A stretch of DNA of 64,000 nt from Mucilaginibacter gossypii (GCF_900100945.1 NZ_FNCG01000021.1:1-64000), one strand, 5' to 3'. Shown: positions 8,291-18,920, numbered from the stretch's first letter. Made by a program: numbers and translations. The notes: generated from the letters alone by a model not told the origin.

Positions 8291-8932
8291 TTAAACAATT
8301 GCTCCAACTAATTTCTTTCTTCCTACAAACCTGATAACCGAGCCTTGTCCGCTGTGATAAGGCCCTTCATTTAAATGGATCGCCGTTTCCAGAAGTTCTA
8401 AAATCTCGTAATTATTAAAATCTGTTTTAATTTCCTCTAAAGAAAATAGTGATTCGATATCTCTCGGACCGCCCATTTTTTCATCTTTTGCAAGGTAGTC
8501 AAGGTGACTTTTACTAAAAGCCTCAAAAATGATAAGCCCTCCGACGTTTAAATATTTATTAAGGCTTTGATGTACAAGTGATTTGATGTTGGGAGGAAAG
8601 TGCGCATAAATCAAGGCGATCACGTCAAATTGCCCCGCTGTATAGTTGAGCTCCTGCAACTCTCCAACCTGATAATCAATAGCTACCTGTTTTTGTTCTG
8701 CAAGTTTCAGGGCTTTCTTTTGTCCCTCAACACTTATATCGAATGCAGAAACTGCCCAGCCAAGCCCGGCGGCAAAAACAGCATTGCGCCCTTCGCCTTC
8801 TGCAGGGAAAAGAATTTTGCCGGGTTTTAAAAGTGACAGTTGTTGTTGTAGAAAATTATTAGGCTGTTCACCATAGGCAAATTCTTCTTCGGCATATCGT
8901 TGGTCCCATTTTTCTGTCCAGGCATTTTTCAT
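8291..8932 (-). CDS. Class I SAM-dependent methyltransferase
   Basis: A soluble 213-residue protein with a Rossmann methyltransferase fold. Motif I is FPAEGEGRNAVFAA (about 42-55), followed by the acidic SAFDIS at the end of strand 2 and FDVIALIYAHFPP for motif IV. It resembles the TehB/thiopurine-type small-molecule methyltransferases; the substrate is unknown. It is encoded on the strand opposite to the sigma and FecR genes and lies between them, which suggests insertion into an older sigma/anti-sigma pair. Confidence 0.8.
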   Translation of the reverse strand: MKNAWTEKWDQRYAEEEFAYGEQPNNFLQQQLSLLKPGKILFPAEGEGRNAVFAAGLGWAVSAFDISVEGQKKALKLAEQKQVAIDYQVGELQELNYTAGQFDVIALIYAHFPPNIKSLVHQSLNKYLNVGGLIIFEAFSKSHLDYLAKDEKMGGPRDIESLFSLEEIKTDFNNYEILELLETAIHLNEGPYHSGQGSVIRFVGRKKLVGAIV

Positions 8933-9140
8933 ACAGAGGTAATTATTTAGCTATTTATTGATGATAAAGGTAGTATTTAAGTAAGTTAACACAAGGGCTG
9001 CAGTACATTGATGACAATAATGTGGCTGTGAAAAAAAATTAAATGCAGCTCAATTTTATGAGTTTTTATTTTTCTTAAAAATAATTGTAAACCCATCCCC
9101 CCGTTTTAAAGCTCCCGGCGTATTTATATAAAAATAGCTT

Positions 9141-10145
9141 GTGGAAACTATAGTCAAACGCTTAGAAAGGCTTTATAATACCGAGAATTTAACTCCTGAG
9201 GACAGGCGCTGGCTTGCCGAATACCTGCAAGGAGATGTTTCAGAATTATATCTTATAGCGCTTGAAGGTTTCAGTAAGGATGCTCTGGAAAAGAAGATCT
9301 CTCTGAGTGGAGAGGCATCTGATCAGATACTTAACAATATCCATCAGCGTATAATTAAGCCTCCGCCCAGAAAGGTGTTTCCTCTTTGGCGTTTGCTGGT
9401 AAAGCTGGCCGTTGCCGCCTCTGTAACCGCTATTTTTAGTGCCGGCTATATCTTCAGAAAACAGTTGGACAACTGGTTGAACCCTGTTACTTACCAGGAA
9501 ACGGTGGCACTAAACGGCGAAATTAAACTGATCACTTTACCTGATGGTACGAGCATTTGCCTTAATGCCGGCAGTAGTTTAAAGTACCCGGATAAGTTTA
9601 AAGAGAAAACGCGGGAGGTTACACTTACAGGCGAGGCTTTCTTTAAAGTGGCGCACGATAGCAGTAAACCGTTTGTTATTCACTCGGGTAAAATTAAAAC
9701 CACTGTTTTAGGTACCAGCTTTAATGTTAAAGCTTATACCGAAGATAAATCGGTTAAGATCACCGTGGTAAGCGGAAAAGTAGGAGTTGTTCCAACGGCC
9801 TCAAAACATCCTGCTGTATTACTCACAGCGAATATGCAAATGGTTTATAACAAAACCAGCCAAACAGTGCTTACCGAAAAAATAAATGATGCCTCGTCGG
9901 TGGTCAGCTGGCAGCAGGGTAAGCTGCAATACCATAATACCCCCCTGTTTGATGTTTTGGCCGATGTGCAGCGAAAATATAATGTAACAATCAGAGCCGA
10001 CAAAAATTTATTGAACTGTACGTTATACGCCGATTTTAACAATATGCCATTAGAAAAAGTATTGAAGCTGACCGAGGCCCTTATAAATGCCCATTTTAAA
10101 AAGGCAGGCGATGCTTATACGTTAAAGGGCAAAGGCTGTAATTAA
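9141..10145 (+). CDS. FecR family anti-sigma factor
   Basis: A 334-residue inner-membrane protein starting at GTG. The cytoplasmic N-terminus (about 1-80) would hold the sigma factor, one transmembrane helix lies at 84-104, and the periplasmic part has a FecR domain (LPDGTSICLNAGSSLKYP, VTLTGEAFFKVAHD, VLGTSFNVKAY) and a C-terminal DUF4974/STN-like segment. In this family the periplasmic domain senses the N-terminal domain of the outer-membrane transporter, here SusC at 10368, and frees the sigma factor. The upstream gap (8933-9140) shows no gene. Confidence 0.92.
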   Translation: METIVKRLERLYNTENLTPEDRRWLAEYLQGDVSELYLIALEGFSKDALEKKISLSGEASDQILNNIHQRIIKPPPRKVFPLWRLLVKLAVAASVTAIFSAGYIFRKQLDNWLNPVTYQETVALNGEIKLITLPDGTSICLNAGSSLKYPDKFKEKTREVTLTGEAFFKVAHDSSKPFVIHSGKIKTTVLGTSFNVKAYTEDKSVKITVVSGKVGVVPTASKHPAVLLTANMQMVYNKTSQTVLTEKINDASSVVSWQQGKLQYHNTPLFDVLADVQRKYNVTIRADKNLLNCTLYADFNNMPLEKVLKLTEALINAHFKKAGDAYTLKGKGCN

Positions 10146-10240
10146 TGTACCTGATATACCAATTATAAAAACAAATAAATGTTTGACAACCTAAAAAAAT
10201 GAAATTGCTATGAGTTGAACCAAGGAAAAAGAGAAATGAT

Positions 10241-10270
10241 CCTCCAAAATGGCCGGGCCAGTTTTGGAGG
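10241..10270. repeat. Hairpin in the SusC leader region
   Basis: Perfect arms CCTCCAAAA and TTTTGGAGG around a 12-base middle, in the 222-base gap between fecR and susC. It could attenuate read-through or shape the susC leader; no long T run follows. Confidence 0.55.
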
Positions 10271-10367
10271 AATAAAATGTAAAGATTTTTTAATGGACCA
10301 TGCACAGGGCCTCTCACAACCGCAGCACGTTCCAGCTTGACCTATAACACTTTAATATAGCAAAAAT

Positions 10368-13300
10368 ATGAAAATAAACATACCCGAAAGAGTCTTTCGA
10401 GCCATAACATTTGTTATGAAAATTAATGCGATCATTTTATTAGTAGTCTGTTCCCTGTCAACCATTGCCATGGCTGATAATTCATACGGACAAAGCGTGC
10501 TGGAAAAGCCAGTTACCGTTAAATTAAAAAATACCCCTCTTGCTGATGCACTGGAGCGGATTTCAGCCAGTACCGGCGTACGGATCATGTACACCGGGAA
10601 TAACATTGAAAGCGATGTTAAAGTAACCCTTACAGCTCATAACGAAAAGCTGGAGGCTGTTTTGAAAAAAGTTTTATTAGATAACCAGTTTACTTATACC
10701 GAAGTTGAAGGAAGTTTGCTGGTTAAACCCGCCCCAAAGCCACCGGTAGAGAAGAAGATCGAGCTCCCGCCGCCTGTTATTGTTACCGGATCTGTAGTAG
10801 ATGATAAAGGCCAGCCCTTAATAGGTGTTTCTGTTAAAATAGAAGGCCTTGCAACAGGTGCGGTAACCGATATAGATGGTAAATTCAGGGTGCAGGTTGC
10901 CAACGAAAAAGCTGTACTGGTGTTTTCTTACATAGGCTTTGAAACTCAAAAAATAGCCGTAGGCAAACAAACATCTATAAAAGTAATTTTACTGCCTTCG
11001 GCAAACTCGTTATCTACCGTTGTAGTAATTGGTTATGGTACTACTACCAAAAAGGAATTGACCAGCGCTATTGCAACTGTAAAAGCCGAGCAATTTAATG
11101 CCGGTGTTGTTGCAACTCCTGCTGATCTGTTAGAAGGTAAAGTAGCCGGTTTAAATATCACCAACGATGGTAACCCTAATGGTAAAGCTTCGGTAACACT
11201 GCGCGGTCCATCTTCAATAAGGGCTGGCGCAGCGTCTGTGCCTTTTTATGTAATTGACGGCGTGCCCGGCGCCGATTTTAACCTATTGGCTCCATCAGAT
11301 ATTGCTTCGATAGATGTGTTGAAGGATGCTTCGGCAGCGGCAATTTACGGAACCAGGGCTACCAATGGTGTAATTATCGTTACTACCAAAAGGGCAAAAG
11401 CAGGTCAGTTAAGGATGACTTATAACGGATACGGATCATTTGAGAAAGTATCTAACCAGTTTAAAGTTGCCAGCGCCGACCAGTTAAGGGCCTATGTAAA
11501 AGCTAACGGACAAAGTTTTACCCCTGCGAATGACAACGGTGGCAATACCGACTGGCAAAAAGCTGTTGAACGTGGTACAGGTTTCTCTCAAAACCATAAC
11601 CTGTCTTTTGGCGGCGGTACCGATAAAACTACTTATAACGGAAGCATAAACTACCTGCAAAATCAGGGTATCGTTAAAAGCAGCGATATGAAGCGTGTTA
11701 TAGGTAGGCTTAATATCACCCAAAAAGCGTTGAATGATAAACTGAAACTGGACTTTTCATTAAGCAATTCGGTAACTAACGCCAATTTGTTAGTTAATGA
11801 TATCCCGCTGTCATCTGCAAACGGACAAAGCCCCGGCTTGTTTAAATCAATAGTTCAATATTTACCAACACGTACTATTTATAATCCTGATGGTACTTTT
11901 TACAACGATCCTACTTTAAAATTAGGTTATAACCCGGTAGGGCTTATTACTAACGATAGCTACAAACAAAAAGTTAACTTGTTGCTGGGTAATATACGCG
12001 GTGAGTTGATACTGCCTGCCGGCCTGCTTTACAATTTTAACTTAGCTTACCAGGAAACAAATACCGACAATAATACTTATTACAACTCTGCATCAGAGCT
12101 GGCACCTGGCCTCAACGGCAAAGCCATCCGTTCAACTTATGAGGATAACAAAAAGTTGTTTGAAAACTATTTGACCTATGCTCATAAATGGGGCGATAAA
12201 CATGATTTTAAAGCCCTGTTTGGCTATTCAATAGATCAAACTACCACCGGGAATGGCTTTCAATCAACCAATCAAGGATTTATTTCGGATGCTACGGGTT
12301 CAGACAATCTTAGTTTAGGTACGCCTTCCGGGAACTACCGGGTTGATTATGGTAACGTTAACGTCGAAACTTTACGTTTGATATCCTTTTACTCTCGTCT
12401 TAATTATAGCTACAGGGGTAAATACCTTTTACAGGCATCTTTACGACGTGACGGTTCAAACGCCTTTGGTACTAATAAACGCTGGGGGTATTTCCCGGCT
12501 GCTTCGGCCGCATGGCGGGTTATCGACGAGGGCTTTATGAAATCTCAATCCTTATTTGATGATTTGAAATTGCGCGTTGGCTATGGTAAAACCGGTAACT
12601 CATTAGGCTTCTCGCCTTATACGCCCCTCACGCTTTATGGCACTACCGGTAGCTTTTATTACAATAACGCTTATATTGGTGCAATTGGTGTAACTCAAAA
12701 CCCAAACCCTGATTTGAAATGGGAAAGTACGGCTACGTTAAACGGCGGCGTTGATTTTTCCTTATTTAAAGGACGTTTGGGCGGCTCGGTTGATATCTAC
12801 AATAAAAAAACAACCGATATGATCACCACGGTACCGGTGTCGCTTATTAACAACTTTGTAAATACAAAAGTTGAAAACGTAGGTAGTATGACCAATAAAG
12901 GTGTTGAGATAGCCCTTAACGGAACGCCAATAAAAACAAAAGATTTTACCTGGAGCAGCTATGGCAATATCTCATTTAATAAAAATAAGATCACTGCACT
13001 GGCGCCAAACCTTTCAAAAATATATGCAGGCGATCCGGAAGGTCCCGGACAAAGCGGTATCAAAACATCAATCATTGAGGCCGGTTATCCGCTTGGCGAA
13101 TTTTACACCCTGAAATACCTTGGTCGCACCAATGGTGTATCTACCTTCATGGGTGCTAATGGCCAGCCAACAACAACACCTCAAAGTACCGATCAAACTT
13201 ATGCAGGCAATGCCCAACCTACATACACATTTGGTTTTGGTAATGATCTTACCTATAAAAACTTCAGCCTTAACTTCTTTTTCAGGGGACAGGGTGGGAA

Positions 13301-13685
13301 CAAGATCATGAATGCATCATTAGCCAGCTTTAACCAGCCTACCCAGGCTTCGGTACATGGGGTACCTGCTTTAACATTAAGCGAGCCGGGTACCGATGTT
13401 AATGCCTATTATTATTCAACACGTTATCTCGAAAGCGGTGCATTTATCAGGTTAAGTAATGCTACACTGGCTTATAAAATAAATGTTGCGGGTAATTATG
13501 TACATGGCATCCGGTTGTATGTTACCGGTACCAATTTATTCATCATCACCAAATACAAAGGCGTGGACCCTGAATTGAACTTAAACATCGATAACCAGGC
13601 AAGCGGCCAGTTTATCGGGGTAGACAGCAATAATTTTTATCCAAAAACAAGGAGTTTCCTTGCCGGCGTACAAGTTGATTTATAA
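10368..13685 (+). CDS. SusC/RagA TonB-dependent outer-membrane transporter
   Basis: A 1105-residue outer-membrane protein. After a signal sequence come an STN domain (about 44-122, the part that talks to FecR), a carboxypeptidase-regulatory-like domain (VTGSVVDDKGQPLIGVSVKI, about 139-210), the TonB plug with the SusC signature (YVIDGVPG; DIASIDVLKDASAAAIYGTR) to about residue 345, and a C-terminal beta-barrel. It takes up oligosaccharides or other large nutrients with its SusD partner. The STN domain plus the upstream sigma/FecR pair shows trans-envelope control. No glycosidase follows, so the substrate is open. Confidence 0.95.
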   Translation: MKINIPERVFRAITFVMKINAIILLVVCSLSTIAMADNSYGQSVLEKPVTVKLKNTPLADALERISASTGVRIMYTGNNIESDVKVTLTAHNEKLEAVLKKVLLDNQFTYTEVEGSLLVKPAPKPPVEKKIELPPPVIVTGSVVDDKGQPLIGVSVKIEGLATGAVTDIDGKFRVQVANEKAVLVFSYIGFETQKIAVGKQTSIKVILLPSANSLSTVVVIGYGTTTKKELTSAIATVKAEQFNAGVVATPADLLEGKVAGLNITNDGNPNGKASVTLRGPSSIRAGAASVPFYVIDGVPGADFNLLAPSDIASIDVLKDASAAAIYGTRATNGVIIVTTKRAKAGQLRMTYNGYGSFEKVSNQFKVASADQLRAYVKANGQSFTPANDNGGNTDWQKAVERGTGFSQNHNLSFGGGTDKTTYNGSINYLQNQGIVKSSDMKRVIGRLNITQKALNDKLKLDFSLSNSVTNANLLVNDIPLSSANGQSPGLFKSIVQYLPTRTIYNPDGTFYNDPTLKLGYNPVGLITNDSYKQKVNLLLGNIRGELILPAGLLYNFNLAYQETNTDNNTYYNSASELAPGLNGKAIRSTYEDNKKLFENYLTYAHKWGDKHDFKALFGYSIDQTTTGNGFQSTNQGFISDATGSDNLSLGTPSGNYRVDYGNVNVETLRLISFYSRLNYSYRGKYLLQASLRRDGSNAFGTNKRWGYFPAASAAWRVIDEGFMKSQSLFDDLKLRVGYGKTGNSLGFSPYTPLTLYGTTGSFYYNNAYIGAIGVTQNPNPDLKWESTATLNGGVDFSLFKGRLGGSVDIYNKKTTDMITTVPVSLINNFVNTKVENVGSMTNKGVEIALNGTPIKTKDFTWSSYGNISFNKNKITALAPNLSKIYAGDPEGPGQSGIKTSIIEAGYPLGEFYTLKYLGRTNGVSTFMGANGQPTTTPQSTDQTYAGNAQPTYTFGFGNDLTYKNFSLNFFFRGQGGNKIMNASLASFNQPTQASVHGVPALTLSEPGTDVNAYYYSTRYLESGAFIRLSNATLAYKINVAGNYVHGIRLYVTGTNLFIITKYKGVDPELNLNIDNQASGQFIGVDSNNFYPKTRSFLAGVQVDL

Positions 13686-13705
13686 TAGATTTTAACCTAA
13701 CAGAC

Positions 13706-15298
13706 ATGAATAATTTAAAAAGATATATAAAACCTGGCCTCATTGCCATGTTTATAGGAGCAATTTACCTTTCAGGTTGTACTAAATTGGATATCACGCC
13801 AAAATCGGCGCTTACAACGGCTAACTTTCCTACTACACCAGCGCAGTATGTAGCTGCTACCGGGCCTATCTATACCTCGTTTCGCGGGGCGCCGGGCAGG
13901 CAATACTGGTTGTTGCAAAATTTAAGTACCGATGAATGCGTACTTGTTGCACGTGGTGGTAACTGGCTTGACGGCGGTACCTATTCAACCGTAAACCTGC
14001 ACACTGTTACGCCTGATAACGGCATGACCGAAACTTGCTGGTCGGGAGGTTACGGAACCATCAGTTTATGTAACCAGGTATTGTCGTTATTGGCACCTAC
14101 GCCCGAAAGCGATTCAAAAAAACAAACCATTGCCGAAATTAAAACCATGCGCGCCCTGTCATATTTTTACCTGATGGACCTGTTTGGTAACGTGCCTATC
14201 AGCAAAACCTTTGGCGATACCACCAACCTGGGCACCCAGCCAAGGGCGGCAGTGTTTGCATTTATTGAAAGTGAATTGCTTGCCCAAATTCCTGATCTGA
14301 GCGGGACAGCAGGGGTAACTACTTATGGCAGGCCGACCAAAGGTTTGGCTTATGCAATACTTGCCAAAATGTATTTGAACGCGCAGTACTATATCGGCAC
14401 TCCAAGATATCAGGATGCTGTTACTATGTGCGATAACGTTATAAAAAGCGGTCAATATGGTTTAGATGCAGATTATTTAGGCATGTTTAAGCCTAATAAC
14501 GGCCCGGGTGTTAAAGACTTTATTTTTGCCATACCTTATGACGGCATTTTGGCACAGGGGCAGTACTACGCACGCTGGACGCTGAACCCTAACCTGAAAA
14601 GTAAGTATAAAATGCCGTACACGCCAGATGGGCCGGTGTACACTTACAAAGAATACTATGCCTTGTTCAATGACGCGAACGATATCCGTAAAAAACAATT
14701 TTTAGTTGGCAAGCAGTACAACAATGATGGCTCTCCAATATTAATTACAACAACTAATATCGGACTGGATGCAAGTTATTCCGGCCCTAAGCCAAATGAT
14801 ATAGTGATCCACCAGTTAGAGTTTACACCTGATATTGTGTGGAAAAACCCGGCAACTTTTGACATCGGTAATGATGAGCTTGCTAATGAAGAAGGTTACA
14901 GGAACAATAAGTTTTATCCGGATAGCTTAAGTAATGACCGTAACCAGGGCAATGATGTGCCTATGTTCAGGTATGCTGATATTTTGCTTGAAAAAGCCGA
15001 GGCTATTTTACGCGGCGCATCAGCAACCAATGGCGATTCGCCTTTATCATTGGTTAACCAGGTGAGGGCGCGTGCAAAAGCTTCGCCTTTAACTTCGGTA
15101 ACACTGTCTGATATTTTAGATGAACGGGGCCGCGAATTTTCTATGGAAACGTGGCGTCGTAATGACCTGATCCGCTTTGGTCAGTTTGAGAAAAAATGGG
15201 GTATAAAAACAGATGCCGATCCTAATAAACGCATTTTCCCGATCCCAAGACCGGAAATGCAGTTGAACCCGAAACTGGTACAAAATCCGGGTTATTAA
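13706..15298 (+). CDS. SusD/RagB nutrient-binding outer-membrane lipoprotein
   Basis: A 530-residue lipoprotein (lipobox LSGC, C25) with the SusD fold: N-terminal TPR-like helices (for example IKTMRALSYFYLMDLFGNVP) and the C-terminal family ending DILDERGREFSMETWRRNDL and FPIPRPEMQLNPKLVQNPGY. It caps the SusC barrel at 10368 and binds the substrate at the cell surface. It starts 20 bases after susC and is clearly in the same operon. Confidence 0.95.
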   Translation: MNNLKRYIKPGLIAMFIGAIYLSGCTKLDITPKSALTTANFPTTPAQYVAATGPIYTSFRGAPGRQYWLLQNLSTDECVLVARGGNWLDGGTYSTVNLHTVTPDNGMTETCWSGGYGTISLCNQVLSLLAPTPESDSKKQTIAEIKTMRALSYFYLMDLFGNVPISKTFGDTTNLGTQPRAAVFAFIESELLAQIPDLSGTAGVTTYGRPTKGLAYAILAKMYLNAQYYIGTPRYQDAVTMCDNVIKSGQYGLDADYLGMFKPNNGPGVKDFIFAIPYDGILAQGQYYARWTLNPNLKSKYKMPYTPDGPVYTYKEYYALFNDANDIRKKQFLVGKQYNNDGSPILITTTNIGLDASYSGPKPNDIVIHQLEFTPDIVWKNPATFDIGNDELANEEGYRNNKFYPDSLSNDRNQGNDVPMFRYADILLEKAEAILRGASATNGDSPLSLVNQVRARAKASPLTSVTLSDILDERGREFSMETWRRNDLIRFGQFEKKWGIKTDADPNKRIFPIPRPEMQLNPKLVQNPGY

Positions 15299-15374
15299 TT
15301 TAGTTCTATTATTTATTTAACAAACGCAGGCCCTAAAAAGCCTGCATTTGTTTTTTAGAAGGGCTTTAATGATC

Positions 15375-16262
15375 CTAAAACTCCCTGAATTTTCTCCGGT
15401 ATTCCATTGGTGTGCTCCCGGTAGCTAATTTAAAATACCTGTTAAAGTTTGAAAGGTTGTTAAACCCCGAATCGCGGCTGATTGAATTTATATTTTCATT
15501 GGTCTCCCTGATCAGTTTACACGAGTTTTCTATTCTTACGGTCAGTAAAAAATCAAAATAGGTTTGGCCGGTACGCAATTTAAAATAATGGCAAAATGCT
15601 TTCGGTACCATGTGTATGATGTTTGCTATTTCCTTAAGCTTAATGTCTTTGTAAAAATTGTCCATGGTATACAGATAGATCTTCGTTAGCCGCACTTCAT
15701 CTATCCTGTTAAAGATCTTCTTCTCCGTTTCACCGGCAAGGTTTGAGACCTGTTCCCCCTCGGCAATTTTATTTAACAGTTGAAGCAATAACGGAAGCTG
15801 TTCATACCTGGCCGAATTTTCTATTCGGTGGATAAAGTCGACCGCAACAGCTTTAGAATTTTCATTGATCAGTAATCCATTCTTGGTGCCATTTAAAAGA
15901 TTGTTTATCAGGTTGTTTTCTGGCAGCGTCATGAAAGTACTTCCCAATTTATTGGGATCAAAATGAAGGGTAAGCAACTGTAGCGGTTTGGGTATTTTAC
16001 CGCTTTTCATGGAGTAATCATAGTAGCGGTTAGTTTCAAACTTAAACATATGGGGCACGTTACAGCCTATGATGATCATGGTATCCCCTGAAATTCTTTT
16101 TGAAGTATTTCCTATCGAAAAAGTGCCTTCACCACTTATAATATAAATAAGTTCCAGCTCGGGATGGTTGTGGAAGTTATTGATAGCATGGTAGGTTTTT
16201 GCTTCGGCTATTGTAAAAGCTGAATTGTCGACTTTCAGGACCTGCTCAAAGAAATCTTTCAT
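15375..16262 (-). CDS. AraC family transcriptional regulator
   Basis: A protein of 295 residues with an N-terminal cupin (FHNHPELELIYIISGEGTFS, typical of sugar- or metabolite-binding AraC proteins) and two C-terminal helix-turn-helix motifs (LKEIANIIHMVPKAFCHYFK and INSISRDSGFNNLSNFNRYF). I chose the ATG at 16262 (MKDFFEQVLKV) over one at 16301. The gene converges on susD and diverges from the PEP synthase gene at 16391 with a 128-base shared upstream region, so control of the gluconeogenic pair is the likely job. Confidence 0.88.
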   Translation of the reverse strand: MKDFFEQVLKVDNSAFTIAEAKTYHAINNFHNHPELELIYIISGEGTFSIGNTSKRISGDTMIIIGCNVPHMFKFETNRYYDYSMKSGKIPKPLQLLTLHFDPNKLGSTFMTLPENNLINNLLNGTKNGLLINENSKAVAVDFIHRIENSARYEQLPLLLQLLNKIAEGEQVSNLAGETEKKIFNRIDEVRLTKIYLYTMDNFYKDIKLKEIANIIHMVPKAFCHYFKLRTGQTYFDFLLTVRIENSCKLIRETNENINSISRDSGFNNLSNFNRYFKLATGSTPMEYRRKFREF

Positions 16263-16390
16263 TTTTATACTATAGTGATATAAAAAGCTAAAAATAGTCA
16301 ATATGTTATGAATATAGTATTACTTGTTGTGAATATTTAGGCATTGGGCAGTTTGTTAAGCGCCTAACTTCGTTTTATAAAATTTAAGCC

Positions 16391-18844
16391 ATGAAGGAAA
16401 AGAAGTTTACTATGAAACTTATTGAAGCTTCGATAAGTGACATTGAGTTAGTAGGAGGTAAAAATGCATCGCTTGGAGAAATGATGCAGAACATATCGCA
16501 GTTTGGTATTGATATTCCTGATGGATTTATCATAACAAGTAAGGCTTATTACCAGTTCATTGCAGACAATCAGCTTGATAAAATGATCAGGGATATCCTT
16601 GAGGATAAAGACCTGTCCAACTTGCAGGTTCTGTTATCCTGTGGCAGTAAAATACGAAAGCTTATCCAAAACGGCCGGTTTTCTGTTGTTATGGAGAATG
16701 AGATCCTTGAAGCTTATAAGGATCTGCTGATCCAATATGCAGATAACGCAGCCGACGTTGCAGTCCGCTCATCGGCTACTGCTGAAGACCTGCCCGATGC
16801 ATCATTTGCCGGCCAGCAGGATACCTATTTAAACATAAGAGGGGAAGAGAGCTTATTAACAGCGATAAAAAATTGTTTCGCCTCATTATTTACCGACAGG
16901 GCAATCAGCTACCGGGAATCATTTAATTATGATCACTTTAATGTCGGCCTTTCTGTTTGTGTTCAAAAAATGGTGCGCTCAGATAAAGGCGTTTCGGGGG
17001 TTGCATTTTCGTTAGATACAGAAAGTGGTTTCAAAGATGCCGTAATCATTAACGGATCGTACGGCTTAGGCGAAATGCTGGTACAGGGATCGGTTAATCC
17101 CGATGAGTTTATCGTTTATAAGCCGCTGCTTGAAAGCGGTTTCAGGCCCATCCTTGAAAAGAAATTAGGCAAAAAGCACATAAAGATGATTTACGGCAAT
17201 TCCGTAGAAGAGGCTGTAAGAGTCGTTGATACTCCTGTTGATGAAAGCTCAAGATTTTGCCTGTCGGACGATCAGATCATCCAATTGAGTAATTGGGTAA
17301 TTATCATTGAGGCCTATTACACTAAATTGAAGGGTAAATGGTGCCCGATGGACATTGAATGGGCTGTAGACGGGATCACCGGCCGGCTGTTTATAGTGCA
17401 GGCAAGGCCCGAAACTATTCACTCACGCAAGCAGGTAAACCTGCTTACCGAATTTCGTATTAATGACCCGGACAGAACGGATAGGATCTTGCTGAAAGGT
17501 ATTGCTGTTGGCGATAAAATAGCGACAGGTAAAGTGCATAATCTCACCGGTATCGGGAAGCAAAATATCCACGAAATCAACTTTTTACCCGGCGATATCA
17601 TGGTAACCGACATGACCGACCCTGACTGGGAACCGGTAATGAAAAAAGCATCAGCTATCATCACCAATAAAGGAGGGCGAACCTGCCATGCTGCCATTGT
17701 TGCCCGGGAGTTAGGCGTTCCGGCTATAGTTGGCTGCGAATGCGCTACCACTATCCTAAAAACCGGTGATGAAATAACCGCTTCATGCGCCGAAGGAGAT
17801 GCCGGAATTATTTACAGCGGCATAGTAGCATTTACTAAGCGGGAACATGATCTTAATGACCTGCCTGAAATTGAAACCCCGCTGATGATGAATATCGGAT
17901 CGCCTGAAATAGCATTTAATTATGCGCATTATCCAGGAAAGGGTGTAGGCCTTGCCAGGGAGGAATTTATTATCAATAATTATATAAAAATTCACCCGTT
18001 GGCCCTGCTCGAACACCGAAACCTGAATGATGCTTCGTTGACCGCTCATATTGAGGAAGCTATGCTGGGTTATGAGAGTGAAGAAGCTTATTTTATTGAA
18101 AAGTTATCCTACGGAATAGCTAAGATAGCCGCTGCATTTTATCCCAATAAAGTAATTGTACGTTTCTCGGATTTTAAAACCAATGAATACTATAATATGC
18201 CCGGCGGTAAGTATTTCGAACCGAATGAGGAAAATCCAATGATCGGTTGGAGGGGAGCATCCAGGTACTATTCTAAAGTATATAAAGATGCTTTTGGGAT
18301 GGAATGTAAAGCTATTAAGAAGGTACGCGAAATGATGGGCCTTGATAATGTGGTGGTGATGATCCCTTTTTGCCGCACAGTGAATGAACTTTCATTGGTA
18401 TACGAAACCATGAACGAGTATGGCCTGAAACGCGGTGAAAACGGGCTTGAAGTTTATCTGATGGCCGAAGTTCCGTCGAACGTGATCCTGGCCGAACAAT
18501 TTGCCGATCATGTAGATGGTTTTTCAATTGGCTCTAACGACCTAACCCAGCTTGTACTGGGGCTCGACCGTGATTCGTCTTTAGTGGCGGGCTTATACAA
18601 CGAGCGTAATGATGCGGTAAAGTTCATGATCTCATCGTTAATAAAAACTGCAAAGAAAAAAGGCGTGAAAGTGGGAATCTGCGGGCAGGGGCCATCCGAT
18701 TATCCTGATTTTGCCCAGTTCCTGGTAGAAGAAGGGATTGACAGCATCTCCGTTACTCCCGATTCGTTTTTTAAAACCGTGATGGCTATCAAGAAGATAG
18801 AAGATGAAATTGAAGAGGCGAAACGGCTGTGCCTATCTGCCTGA
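16391..18844 (+). CDS. ppsA: Phosphoenolpyruvate synthase
   Basis: An 817-residue cytosolic enzyme turning pyruvate and ATP into PEP, AMP and phosphate. The order is an N-terminal ATP-grasp pyruvate-phosphate dikinase domain (VGGKNASLGEM; DVAVRSSATAEDLPDASFAG), the swivelling phosphohistidine domain with H433 in GGRTCHAAIVARE, and the C-terminal PEP-binding barrel (MIPFCRTVNELSLV; SIGSNDLTQLVLGLDRDS; CGQGPSDYPDF). The length matches PEP synthase rather than PPDK. An ATG seven codons downstream (MKLIEASISD) is an alternative start. A TAACTTCG -7-like box is about 22 bases upstream. Fructose-1,6-bisphosphatase follows, making a gluconeogenic unit. Confidence 0.93.
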   Translation: MKEKKFTMKLIEASISDIELVGGKNASLGEMMQNISQFGIDIPDGFIITSKAYYQFIADNQLDKMIRDILEDKDLSNLQVLLSCGSKIRKLIQNGRFSVVMENEILEAYKDLLIQYADNAADVAVRSSATAEDLPDASFAGQQDTYLNIRGEESLLTAIKNCFASLFTDRAISYRESFNYDHFNVGLSVCVQKMVRSDKGVSGVAFSLDTESGFKDAVIINGSYGLGEMLVQGSVNPDEFIVYKPLLESGFRPILEKKLGKKHIKMIYGNSVEEAVRVVDTPVDESSRFCLSDDQIIQLSNWVIIIEAYYTKLKGKWCPMDIEWAVDGITGRLFIVQARPETIHSRKQVNLLTEFRINDPDRTDRILLKGIAVGDKIATGKVHNLTGIGKQNIHEINFLPGDIMVTDMTDPDWEPVMKKASAIITNKGGRTCHAAIVARELGVPAIVGCECATTILKTGDEITASCAEGDAGIIYSGIVAFTKREHDLNDLPEIETPLMMNIGSPEIAFNYAHYPGKGVGLAREEFIINNYIKIHPLALLEHRNLNDASLTAHIEEAMLGYESEEAYFIEKLSYGIAKIAAAFYPNKVIVRFSDFKTNEYYNMPGGKYFEPNEENPMIGWRGASRYYSKVYKDAFGMECKAIKKVREMMGLDNVVVMIPFCRTVNELSLVYETMNEYGLKRGENGLEVYLMAEVPSNVILAEQFADHVDGFSIGSNDLTQLVLGLDRDSSLVAGLYNERNDAVKFMISSLIKTAKKKGVKVGICGQGPSDYPDFAQFLVEEGIDSISVTPDSFFKTVMAIKKIEDEIEEAKRLCLSA

Positions 18845-18873
18845 TACGAACGATTTATTAACTAACGCTAAAG

Positions 18874-18896
18874 CCGCTACTCAATCCGGGTAGCGG
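18874..18896 (+). terminator. Hairpin between ppsA and fbp
   Basis: Perfect 7-base arms CCGCTAC and GTAGCGG around a nine-base loop, without a T run. It may reduce or stabilise read-through rather than end transcription. Confidence 0.5.
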
Positions 18897-18920
18897 TACT
18901 AATCTTAAAACTTTATTTAT

